Source of the DNA: Citrus sinensis
Lineage: Eukaryota > Streptophyta > Magnoliopsida > Sapindales > Rutaceae
Assembly: GCF_022201045.2 (NCBI RefSeq)
Contig: NC_068559.1
Coordinates: forward strand, 1,054,001 to 1,118,000
DNA: 64,000 nt
Direction of reading: 5' to 3'
In this document: positions 49,540 through 64,000 of the stretch, in pieces
Layout of the letters: every line of letters begins with the position of its first letter
Numbering within the stretch: position 1 is the first letter of the stretch
Position numbers and translations under genes: made by a program
The notes under the pieces: model-generated
The model's database searches: none
Told to the model about the DNA's origin: nothing
Seen by the model: only the letters and a program-made list of their open reading frames with translations

Positions 49540-50234
49540 AGGGTAAAAGCCAATTTAGTTAATGTATTTTAAGATTAGTTTCCATTTAATCCTTATATTT
49601 TTAAAAATGTCTCGAAACATCCATGCGGTTAAAGTATTGATACTTCTACTGTTACTTTTTATTTCTTTTGGCTTCCTTTTACAATATTACCATTTTATAA
49701 TAATTTTTTGTTTGGGCATTAATAAAAAGAAAATAATTAAATTACCAATTTAACCCTAAAAAATAAAAATAAAATTATATTAATTTTTAATTGTCAAAAA
49801 TTAAATTGTTATTTTTTTATTTCTTTTGGCTTACTTTTCAATATTACCCTTTTTATAATAATTTTTTTGTTTGGACATTAATAAAAAGAAAATAATTAAA
49901 TTACTAATTTAACCCTAAAAAAATTATATTAGTTTTTAATTGTCAAAAATTATATGCAAACTACCAAGTGTGCAAATGGTGCTTGCAAAAAAATTAATAT
50001 ATATATATATATATATATATTATTTTCTAGGGTGAAATTGATAATTTAATTATTTTCTTTTTATCAATGTCCAAACAAAAAAATTATTATAAAAGGGTAA
50101 TATTGAAAAGTAAGCCAAAAGAAATAAAAAATAACGGTAGGGATATCAATACTTTAACGGCATGAATATTTTAAAGTATTTTAATAATTACAAGAACTAA
50201 ACAGATATTAATCTTAAAATATGAAGATTACCCT
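49540..50234. mobile_element. Mutator-like MITE
   Basis: A 695 bp AT-rich element with ends AGGGTAAAAGCC (left) and ATGAAGATTACCCT (right), flanked by 9 bp repeats ATATCTCTG (49531-49539) and ATACCTCTG (50235-50243) that differ once. Inverted inner similarity includes ATTAGTTTCCATTTAATCC against its complement near 50190. The centre holds a duplicated block (49660-49760 and 49815-49925) and its inverse (50020-50150), all sharing AATATTACC and TTTGTTTGG words. Confidence 0.75.
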
Positions 50235-50654
50235 ATACCTCTGCATAGAAAGAAGTTTATAGCCAAATTAATTTGAAAGATTATTTATTACCTCAAATGG
50301 ATTATCACCCTATTAATGAAAGATTCTTTCTTTTATTGAAAAGAATGTCAAAGTAGCATTCTTAATTATAAACAAATTAATAAATAATGAATTTTGGTAT
50401 CCAGTATGATTTTGCAAGCTCAGCACTTCTTTTCTCCACAAAAGAATCCTTTTCCAAATTTAATTTTCCTTCCAAAATCTTATCCTCAAAGACAGAGAAA
50501 GAAAAAGAAAATTAAAAAGCTTTTCAAGACAGAACGCGAAAAAGGGTGAGAGAGAGAGAGATACAAATCTTTCTTTCACAATTCAGATACCCAAATATCC
50601 AGCATTTATTTCTTTTTCTCAGAAACGTCTATAGATTCTCATCAAATACCCCCT

Positions 50655-50719
50655 CGTGTGCCTGTGCTTGCACCCTCTGTCCCTCTCCCTCTCTCTCTCT
50701 TTCTCTTCACTTTCACACG
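50655..50719 (+). promoter_or_regulatory. two BRRE-like (CGTGTG) sites in the CPD promoter
   Basis: CGTGTG lies at 50655-50660, and its inverse CACACG at 50714-50719. Both sit just upstream of a TATAAA at 50747-50752 and within 185 bp of the ATG. CGTG(T/C)G is the brassinosteroid response element bound by BZR1, which represses CPD in Arabidopsis as feedback. Conservation of that control is inferred. Confidence 0.6.
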
Positions 50720-50746
50720 ACTCTCCTCTGATAACAATATTTTTCC

Positions 50747-50752
50747 TATAAA
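50747..50752 (+). promoter_or_regulatory. putative TATA box of CPD
   Basis: CCTATAAACA, about 90 bp before the ATG at 50839, follows a CT-rich stretch. It would give a leader of roughly 60 nt. Confidence 0.5.
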
Positions 50753-50838
50753 CATTCACTCTCACTTAGCATGTAATTATCTAACCGTACCAGTATTTTT
50801 CCTTTACGGATAACAAGCTAGTTAATTTTCTTATTTCC

Positions 50839-55396
<4,558 letters not shown>

Positions 55397-55950
55397 AAGC
55401 CATGTAAAGAATAAAGAGAGAAGCAAGCAAGGAAGGATGGAGTAAGAGAATGCTAGAGGAGATGATGTATCATCTAATGTAATCAACTATTTATGTCAAA
55501 TTTAATAAATTTTATGTTAGCAGAATAGTTTATGTAAATTATCATGTTCATATGTTTTAATCAAGCTGCTGTAGTAATGATTAATAGTAATCATTTTATT
55601 TCCTTTTTGTGATGCAATAAGAGTTCTTAATTTTTATTTTTTTCTAAAACTATGTAAATTAGGTTGAAACACAATAAAATTGTTTTTTTTTTTAAGTGTC
55701 ACCTCACCAAACACTGCAACCCACAACAGAAATGATTTGATACAATTTTGATTTACTGTTTTTTTCCTGATAACGATAAGATACAACTAGAAACACATGT
55801 ATACACAATAAATTTCCTTTGGGACTACCTTAGAAAATCTTTACTAGTAATTCTAATCTCTGTGCAATGAGCAAATTCAAACTAGAGAACCTCAGACGAC
55901 ATGTGGTTTCAGTCATTCAGGTGCTGAACCAAAGTGGGAAAGTGTAGGTT

Positions 55951-58900
55951 TCAGTATCTGCTGCTTTCTTGCTTTTTTAATGCAGATTCAACAAGCTTAA
56001 CCTTCTTCAAGTTCTCGCTATTTACAAGTGAGAGCTTTTCCATTAAGGATCTGAGCTGCGATATTTGGGCATCTTGGACATAGTTCTTCCCTAATGTTTG
56101 CCTTTGTTGGTTCCCAGGACTGCCTTCTGGAGATTGCGTCAACCTTCTTAGCCTCGCTCTTAATGCTTCAATGGAAGAATGCAAAGCATCCAACTCAACT
56201 CCTTCAAAGTGGTCTGCAAAAGAAAAACAAACAAATAGATCGCGTAATATGTTAAAGTGGTCCCAGCCAAGCTGGAAATGAACTGCCAAGAAAGTCATTT
56301 ACCAAGCTCAGCCTTCAATGCATGCTCAGCTCCAGACAAAGGTTTCTTGTGTGCCCCAGGCAAATTCCGCAAGTGTTGTAATCGTTGTTCCAAACTGTTA
56401 TGCTGCTGAACTGCATGATCGATCCTCTCCTCCAATCTCGATTGTCTCTCCTCAACTTTCAAAACCTTATTTTGTGCCTCAGATAAACGAGCATGTTGAT
56501 CATCAATGATTCGCTTCAGTTGTGGAGCATGATGCTTGAGCTCAAAGTGTACCTAGATGGTCAAATCGCCATACAACTAAAACATCAAAAGCTTGAGCAC
56601 CAAGTGGGTATTCCACAATTCAGATTCATGCCAGATTAGTAGTATTTTACATAAGCAACCAACATATTTTGTAAGACCTATAAAAATTGTCGGCTGATTT
56701 CTGCTACACAAATGCAAAAGTGGCAAACATCTTAAAAACATAAACCTAAATTTTATAGCTGTCAAAAATTTCAATAAAGATGCCCTCTCAATGCATGAAT
56801 CCTGTTATAGCAATACCAGCTGTGATTCTAAAGTTACAGACTTATATAGGCCCATAGTTAGCTCCAAACATTGGTATCTTTAGGTTTTCTCTTATTTGTC
56901 TCGTTTCTTCTCATTAACTTCTGAAATTGCAATCAGCTAATTATATTATAGAATTTTCACTTTTTATATGCAAGAAATCACATGTATCCAATAATTTTTC
57001 AAACATTTTCCAGCTAAAACACTAATCTGAAAGTAGAATAAACCACAAAGTGCTTGATGTTCGATGGACATAGAGTAACTCGTAAAAAGCACCAATTTTA
57101 TGTGATTTAGATATAATTTTCTTACCTTATGTGCATACTCAACATAATTCTCTTGGAAAAGATTGAAATACTGATGAAGAGTTGATCGACCTTCAATAGA
57201 ATCAGCAGCAACAGAACGTAGATTCGGTGAAGCCTGAGGAAGAAGAATCACCTTTGGACCACTTAACAGTTCTTTGCTTATGATATCAGGAGTATCTATC
57301 TCTTTCTTTGCTCCCAAATCAACAGATTTTTTCTCTGAATCAATTTGAACAGGAAGCAATAGGTTCCAAGTCTTCATCTCTATCACAACACACTCTTGAG
57401 TGGAGGTGACTCCCACTATCCATGAGTACCCAAATGAATCCGATAATGATACAAACCCACACAAGGGAGATGGTGAGGAGGTTTCTCCCTGGCATGTATT
57501 TAGGACGGGATGCACAGAGGGACTTCTGTTAGTTTCATCCTTACCCCTGGTTTGACTTGTAAACGGGAGAAAATGCAACACTACTGAATCGATCCCTCCA
57601 TCATGGACAATATATATTCTTTCTTGCATTAGGGGATCAATAGACATGGTAATAATAGAACCACTTTCTGTGTTTTTGGGCAAGGCCAAGTCCACGGTAG
57701 CCAGTCTCAACAAGGGAGGTGGATGTCCCAACCAAACAGTATGATCAAGTGGTTGATCAAGCTTCACAACTGGAAGCTCACCTGAGATTGGTTCACAGAT
57801 CATAGCAAGACCATGAATACGATCCTGGGAATCAACACGAAGACGAGGCGGGATATTAACTGTCCAGACTGGCTGGATTTCATCAGCTAGAGCATCTATC
57901 TGCAATTGCCCACCACTCCATGAAGTCACCACAATTGAGTCTTTGCTGACCAAATTATAGAGAAAGCTGACTGCACGACCTTCACATTCTGCACCTCGAA
58001 CAGCTAGAGATTCATCTTCCCCACCATGACATATCTTTCTTAGAGGCCCCTGGAAAATTAAGCTCCCCAAAAAAATAAATAAATATATAAAAGGTGTGGT
58101 GTGTTGGTTTCATGAAGATGCGGAAAAACAAAAAAGAGAAGCAAACCATTTGGTAAAGTATATACCTAAAAATATAGACATATACCTGCAAAGAAACTGA
58201 TGAATCAAACAAAGCATGCGGATGAGCTTTTAGTGCAGGTAGATCTCCTTCATCAATTGTTTCTTGAGCCACCTCAGGAAATGTTGCTTCCAGCCAAGAG
58301 ATTGCAAGACTAGAATTTCTGACAGCCAATGAATTGACTGATCTCAAACCAAATGTTTGAGCATCATTATATATCTCCAATATCGATTCCCATTTGTAAA
58401 CACTGATGCACATTCAACTTCAGTTAACTTGATTATAAATAAGTGACAAGCAGTTAAATAAATTAAAATACCCTCAAGGGGTAATCTTGGCCATACAAAT
58501 GGAACAAATACAAATGAGAGAACTTCTCCAATATTTTCAGTTACACCGGATTGGGTGTACTGTGTGGTCTTTGAATCAGACACAGACCTAATCAGAGTAA
58601 CAGTAGTCTTTTGTGGACTGGAGCATAAATAGAATTCCATGATCTTACGCATGTGTTGAACGTGTCAAAAATAAAAAGCAGATGTACCTCCTTGTCCCAT
58701 TTTAAATGAATTTCAATATTCTTATGACTATCAAACACTTAAGGGCCTATCTCTCACTATTTCCAAGAAAATATTATAAGCACAACACAACAAAGAATAT
58801 TACAAAAAAATAAAAGGAACAGAAATAACAAAATAATTGGAATTTAAAGTACCTTCCAAATGGGACTACTGGACATAGGATGTAAATTGAACCATCACTG

Positions 58901-60508
58901 AATAGTACAAAAACCTGCAAGGACAGTATAAAACCCGGACGTCATTTGATGTAAGACCGCTACAAGATTGAAAATACTAAATTATTACCCAAACTGATGA
59001 GCATGAATAAAAGATGGAAGAGGAGACTATAGAACAAAGGATATACCAAGTCAAAAGCAAAATAAACAGCATAAAGACTTTGCCACAGGAATGAAATGCC
59101 TCAAAAGGCCAATATCAGTGCTCAGGAATATCATCTTTTAGCAGCTTTCACCGCCCCGGGAGGGGGTGGACAGTAGAATACCATCATGAAGAGCCAACAA
59201 AGCATACTATTTTAATACAAATCATATGCATTAACAAGATATATGAACTATAAACTGATCTTACACTGAATCTGTCCCACAAGTGGTCTCCCCCAAAAGA
59301 AAAATCAACAGGGCAAATTGAAGCAGCATTCCTATATCGACCTGGTTCAACTGGCTGCAGATAATATTCTTGCTCTGGTTGCATTACATCTGAAGCCAGG
59401 TTGAAAAGTCTACCGGAAGGCAAGAAAAAATTTTAGGTTAAGATCAGTCAAAAACAAAAGTTATTATTTGCTCTCTTCAAGAAGCACACCAATCGACACA
59501 AAATTAAACATGTTGATCAAGAATGCAAGAATGAATCAGGACAGAATCTTGTTATTCCAGTCTAGCTAAAAGGTAATCCATTGTAGCCATTGAGAATAAA
59601 GCAACATACGGTCATATGAGGATAGGCATTGGCTGCAAGCATGTACAGTAAGATAGTATAGACCTACAGATGATTGCTAACAACATGCTATTCCGACTCA
59701 TCTTCAGTTTAAGAAATAAGCATGTTCATCAATTGATCAAGTAATACCTGAAAACTGAATCAGAAGAAAGAATCCCCAGATGGGTATCACTATAAGGATG
59801 CCACGAAACTTGTAGTGTCCGTATCACATTGCTGCTACTAAAATATATTTGGGAACCGACTGAAACAGTCCTGTGAACATATTATCAAATCCACCCATTG
59901 GCTATCAATTAGAGTCAATTATCTGCTAAATTTGAGACACCACAACGCAATTACACAAGAAATGTACCTGCAAATGATGGTTTTGTTATCACTACTACAA
60001 GTACGTCCGTACAAGTACATTACACAGAGACCATCTGAGCCAATAAGTAACAAAGCTGATCCGTTTCTATTGATCGAGATTCTACTAACTTCAAAATTCA
60101 GCTTCACATCAGCTCGCATCACCTAAAATTTAAGTTTAGGTTAATAAATAAACAAATTATCATTTTCAGCACGTGCAGGAAAAAGTAGTTTGAAAAAGAA
60201 TATATATAAAAAGATAAAACCTTGGAGGGAGAAGCGGCGAGGATGGAAGTCGGTTCGGGTTCGCCCAACCGAACGGAGATTCGATGGAGGCATTGTGCGT
60301 TCTGGTCCCAGTAATACAACCGTGAGGCTCCGTCCCAGGCCACTAGATTCTTTGGAGCTCCGTTAAATTTTCCGCCGCCGTTTCTAACTGCGTCGGGGGC
60401 GGAGAACACTGGGTGCTTTTGAAGCGGGACCCACTCGACTTCTTCTTTCGGCGTGAGGGATAGGCGTGAGTCTGTGCTCTGCTCCGACAAGTCGAAATTG
60501 AAACGCAT
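55951..60508 (-). CDS. MOS7: Nuclear pore protein NUP88 / MOS7
   Basis: Nine exons on the minus strand, 60508-60221, 60122-59968, 59870-59748, 59409-59265, 58914-58853, 58402-58186, 58049-57126, 56552-56303 and 56213-55951, encode 808 residues; Arabidopsis MOS7 has about 810. All joins are GT-AG and in phase. Residues 1 to about 600 look like the N-terminal beta-propeller (LVAWDGASRLYYWDQ, RISINRNGSALLLIGSDGLC, VSWHPYSDTHLGILSSDSVF, FVLFSDGSIYIL). The last 170 residues are coiled coil (AQNKVLKVEERQSRLEERID, LRARLRRLTQSPEG). NUP88 sits on the cytoplasmic face of the pore; in Arabidopsis it restrains nuclear export and is needed for immune signalling. It converges on CPD, with about 550 bp between stop codons. 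Confidence 0.93.
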
Positions 60509-62340
60509 TTTAAACTTACAGTTTCTTTTTTGGCTGGCTCGTAGGGTTTTTGGCAGTGAGTGTTCGTATGGTGTTTGATCTATTGTCTCTTGAGTGCGGG
60601 AGCAACTGAGCGGGACAGGGACACAGAGTACGAGAAACCAACCACCTAGATTTGGGGAGGTATGCTTGTATATCGTGTGGGGATCAAAACGACGTAGTAA
60701 TATTTAAAAGACAAAAAAAAATTCATGAAAATAACCCCAAAAAATGGTGTCAATGTACGGGAAAAATATTTGTTTGCCAAATGCCAGTTTTGTGAATGCC
60801 AACGGTTGAAATGGAGAAATCAGGAGGAGGACAATTCATCGGCGTTGGAGATCTGCCAGAGCGTTAAATTTAATTTTTCGTAAAGAATTATATTTAACTT
60901 TGTTGGCGTCTATGCCTATAACTATATTTGTTTTGAGTTTTTAATGATGGGGAGTATGATAAGGATTTTGAAAAAAATAAAATAAGGATAAATTTGAAAT
61001 TATTTGTGGCACGTCCACAGAGAAATCATTTTAAAATTTTTGATGGATTAATTAAGAAATGGGGGTTAATGAGTGAAATTAAAAAGGTGAAATATCACCA
61101 ATTTAAATTATGGATTTATTAAACTTTCTTTATTGAGTTATAAGATTCAATATTAAACACTGAATCAATAATCATGATTTATTTTTTAAAATAATAATAT
61201 AATTATAAAAAAATTTTCGTCCAAACTGACATGACATGATTTAATTAGTTGAATTAAATTTTTTTATTTACATGATTTGTTCTTATTATTTTGCAACCAG
61301 TCATTAGATCTATAATTGTACAGCTGCATTAGTTAGATTCAATGGTTGAAAGCAACGGTGACACCGTACCACACTATTACAATATAGTTGGATCCTTTAT
61401 ATACAAATGACGAGTAAACGACTTGCCGCAATTTCATGAAAGCTTCGTTCCAACTTCCAGATTATGTGAGTCAGTTATCTAATAAAGGTCCTTTACCTTC
61501 CAGAGTCTAGTCTTTTGTGCGTGTATTTTTTTATTCTTCTTTTCAAGGTGTTTACACTCTTTGATCCAGTCTACGCGCTGGTTTAGTTTTTATTTTACGT
61601 GTTGCTTTTGTTTATTAAAATGCAAGAACAGAACCTTCTTCTTATTTGAACTTTTACCGAACAAATACAACAAAGCACTAAATATTGACGATACGGTTAG
61701 CAATTGCAGTTGTTTTATTGAATTGACATGGTGATCCAAGCCTCATTTTCGATTGACTGCAAATGGCTTGTTAGAGAGATATACTTAATGACTTTGAACT
61801 CATCAAAAAGCCTTCGGCTATCTGATTCTTTTACTAACTTTCAGTAGACAAATACAAGCTGTACGACAAATACAAGCTGTACATGTTAACTAATTACAAC
61901 AATGGAATGTTTCATCCCTTCTCTAATCTCTCTATATTAAAGCTCACAGCCACCACTTCACAATTCTTGCATATATACTTCGCATTTGGTGTGTGTGTAT
62001 ATATAGACACACCGTTGTGCTTGCTTAATAACGCCGCCCTGTTAAGTGTTTAACTAAAACTTGATCTTCAAAGTCACTCTTCAGATGAATCTGTATCAAG
62101 AAAACCACCAACAGAGCTTCAGTGAGTTAATCGAACAAATAAACAAACCCATGTTGGTTTTGGGGCCGCATGGGAATGATGAATTGATGACAAGTAATTC
62201 ACATCAACAGCAAGACACCATTTTTTAGTTCTCCAAAGAAGAAGAAAAGAGAGTGAAAAATACCTGAAATTTAACTTTGACGGATGTGATTAGCCAAGAA
62301 GAATCTGCATTTAAGCTACAGTTTCTTCTTTGTTAGCTGA
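60509..62340. other. MOS7 promoter side and downstream region of the next gene
   Basis: No coding gene recognised. The first several hundred bases are the MOS7 upstream region; about 62000-62340 probably contains the 3' untranslated region of the membrane protein. A weak trace of the 30.2 kb foldback family appears near 61330-61385. Confidence 0.45.
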
Positions 62341-63954
62341 TCAATTGGCTCTTTCTTCTTTCGGAATCTTCGGATGATACCTCGGGAACCCATTCTTGCA
62401 AGCTGAAACCTGCACACATGGCAAAACATGTTTATTATTTTATTGAGTCACAGTTATCAAAAATTAAAAATAAAAAATAAAAAGTTTGGCGGATGCTGCG
62501 GCCGCGGATAAACATGGTGAATATATCGCTTGCGTGTTAAGAAACGCAACGTGGGATGTTGCCACTCGGTAAGGCTTCTAGAGGGAATTTAACAGAAGCA
62601 ATTAGGCATAATCTCATGACAGAACCTTAAGTTTCACATTGAATTTTGACTTTCGGTGCCTATGGATTTTAAAGTTACTTGTCTAATAAGATCCTCTGGC
62701 TCATGTCATGGAGTTAAAGTTAGCTTTTTCTAATGCATAACAGATTGAATGCAGGTTCTAGACATTACCCAAAAGCTCTCTTTTTCTTGCAACTCTGCTT
62801 CTTTCCGAAGAAATTTGAAATGAAAAAGGAATAAAAACTTTGGGTGTTTTAAAAGAAAATGGTCCAATTAGAAGCCACACCCAGCTCATATTTGATGCCA
62901 AGGAATCAAATTTTCTTAGCACTTGGGATGTTGTCAGAATAACCCAGATCAGGAATTTGCTAAGATTCTAAAAACTAAAAAATAATAAAATAAAAAAACA
63001 GAGGAAGTTTGGTAAAGTTCATATTCTGGGCACAGTTGCAAATAGCCCATGCTCCGGAATTGGTCAAATATAAAACTTAAGTCGCCCATTCCTAAGGGGC
63101 GGCTGCCCGCCACAGATTCTATGTACATATATGATTTTAGGCATCATTTTGACTGGAGATTGAGTCAGCAATTGCAGAAACATGAAGCCATCGTATAGAA
63201 ATAAACAAAATGAGCACGTTATAGCCACATGGGGTCGCCCTATTTTTAACATGTTTCACGACAATAATTGGACTTTTCTGCCCAAAATACACATTCTTCA
63301 TATTAACACATACACAAACAAAGACTTGTTACCGCTGATGAAATTTTGATGTTAAACATATAACTTCTGTCAGGAATTTGGTTTTCTTGAGAGCGGCTAT
63401 CTTACAATTATGTAGACTAGAATCATCTCAAATTTAATTTTGTGTCATATTTATATGTAGTGAAAGCTGAAAATTTTGTGACAAATGTAATTTACAACTA
63501 GTAATTTCTCGAAAAGAAAGGACCAAACCAAACCAAACCAAACCAAACCGAACGGCTAGACTTCCAGAAGAGCAAAAAAATCAACTCTTCTGGCAGATTA
63601 ATTTGACCACCGAAATTCCTTAACCCTGCGATATAAGGCGTGCGTGATGTGACATCTAATGGTCCAGATCTTCCCATCAACCAGTTGTATGGTATATACA
63701 AGTAGACCACTACCGCATGGATATTATCACCTAGTTTTTTTTAATTCTACATGCAATTAATTAAAAAAATATCATAAACAGAAATGAGAAGACTTACAGC
63801 TTCAATATCAATTTTATAAACCAAAAGCTTTTTTCTCTCTCTGCAACTTGTTCTGTAAGCAACAACGATATGACCAACGGCCAGAGCCAACGAGCAGATG
63901 AACAACGCCATTTCCATGGCTCTAACGTAGACTCCTCTATCAATATCGGCAACA
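62341..63954 (-). CDS. unrecognised membrane protein, C-terminal exons only
   Basis: Two exons on the minus strand, 63954-63798 and 62409-62341, give 74 codons to the stop; the start lies beyond the right edge. The first exon follows a polypyrimidine stretch and CAG at 63955-63957 and ends GAAGCT|GTAAGT; the second follows GTGTGCAG. The encoded part has a hydrophobic helix (MALFICSLALAVGHIVVAY), then a basic segment (RTSCRERKKLLVYKIDIEA) and a hydrophilic tail with ACKNGFPRYHPKIP. Joins keep phase. It reads like a conserved plant protein with a C-terminal membrane helix and short tail, but I cannot name the family and give no function. Confidence 0.6.
63523..63549. repeat. (CCAAA)n run in the last intron
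   Basis: Five CCAAA units and a partial sixth, inside the intron between the two exons of the membrane-protein gene. Confidence 0.9.
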
Positions 63955-64000
63955 CTGAAAACATATGAAGCCTTTAATGAAACGAAAATCAAAGATAGCA

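Larger units (their letters stand above)
44163..50838. other. spacer upstream of CPD
   Basis: About 6.7 kb without a recognised conserved gene. It contains an inverted repeat (44693-44871), a possible small secreted peptide (45984-46166), a GA-rich run near 46843-46875, and a MITE at 49540-50234. The rest is AT-rich with poly-T and poly-A runs. The region 46900-47300 is less degenerate but unrecognised. Confidence 0.5.

Overview
The window is nuclear DNA from a flowering plant. Evidence: AT-rich spacers, short GT-AG introns, photosystem and brassinosteroid genes, a class XII LRR receptor kinase, and abundant small TIR elements (MITEs). The proteins look like those of a rosid eudicot, and the wording of several sequences suggests Citrus; the genus is inferred from memory, not shown.

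Layout. 1-1241: the 5' end of a Ty1/Copia element on the minus strand, with its LTR next to a receptor-kinase gene. 1395-8825: a decaying tandem cluster of LRR receptor kinases, with one apparently complete gene, one small relic and one two-part pseudogene carrying a Tourist-like MITE in its intron. 9026-15361: clathrin light chain (+) and a BPP-type basic proline/serine-rich microtubule protein (-), convergent. 15362-21692: a gene-poor AT-rich stretch with several MITEs. 21693-29437: arginyl-tRNA-protein transferase ATE1 (+) and a Yippee-like zinc protein (-), tail to tail. 31316-32677: LHCB8/LHCB4.3, a short-tailed CP29 antenna protein (-). 37512-38958: an HMGB chromatin protein (+). 39416-50838: a tRNA-Arg(UCG), nested and single MITEs with clear target-site duplications, and a possible small secreted peptide. 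50839-55396: CYP90A1/CPD (+). 55951-60508: nucleoporin NUP88/MOS7 (-). 62341-63954: the last two exons of an unrecognised membrane protein (-) that continues past the window.

The genes do not form one pathway. They look like a conserved ancestral neighbourhood: from memory, Arabidopsis keeps clathrin light chain, BPP1, LHCB4.3 and a Yippee gene close together on chromosome 2, and MOS7, CPD and ATE1 consecutively on chromosome 5. Here the two sets are interleaved in one 50 kb block. Exon joins were worked out by hand from splice signals, reading phase and family similarity; all complete models keep frame. Two introns appear to use GC-AG splice sites (clathrin light chain intron 2, CPD intron 5). 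No CRISPR, operon or prokaryotic feature is present, and I found no convincing new multi-gene system. The most testable oddities are the GC-AG introns, an in-frame alternative acceptor in ATE1, a pair of BZR1-type sites in the CPD promoter, a 2.1 kb CPD intron with a MITE and a GC-richer segment, and a 60-codon signal-peptide-bearing ORF.
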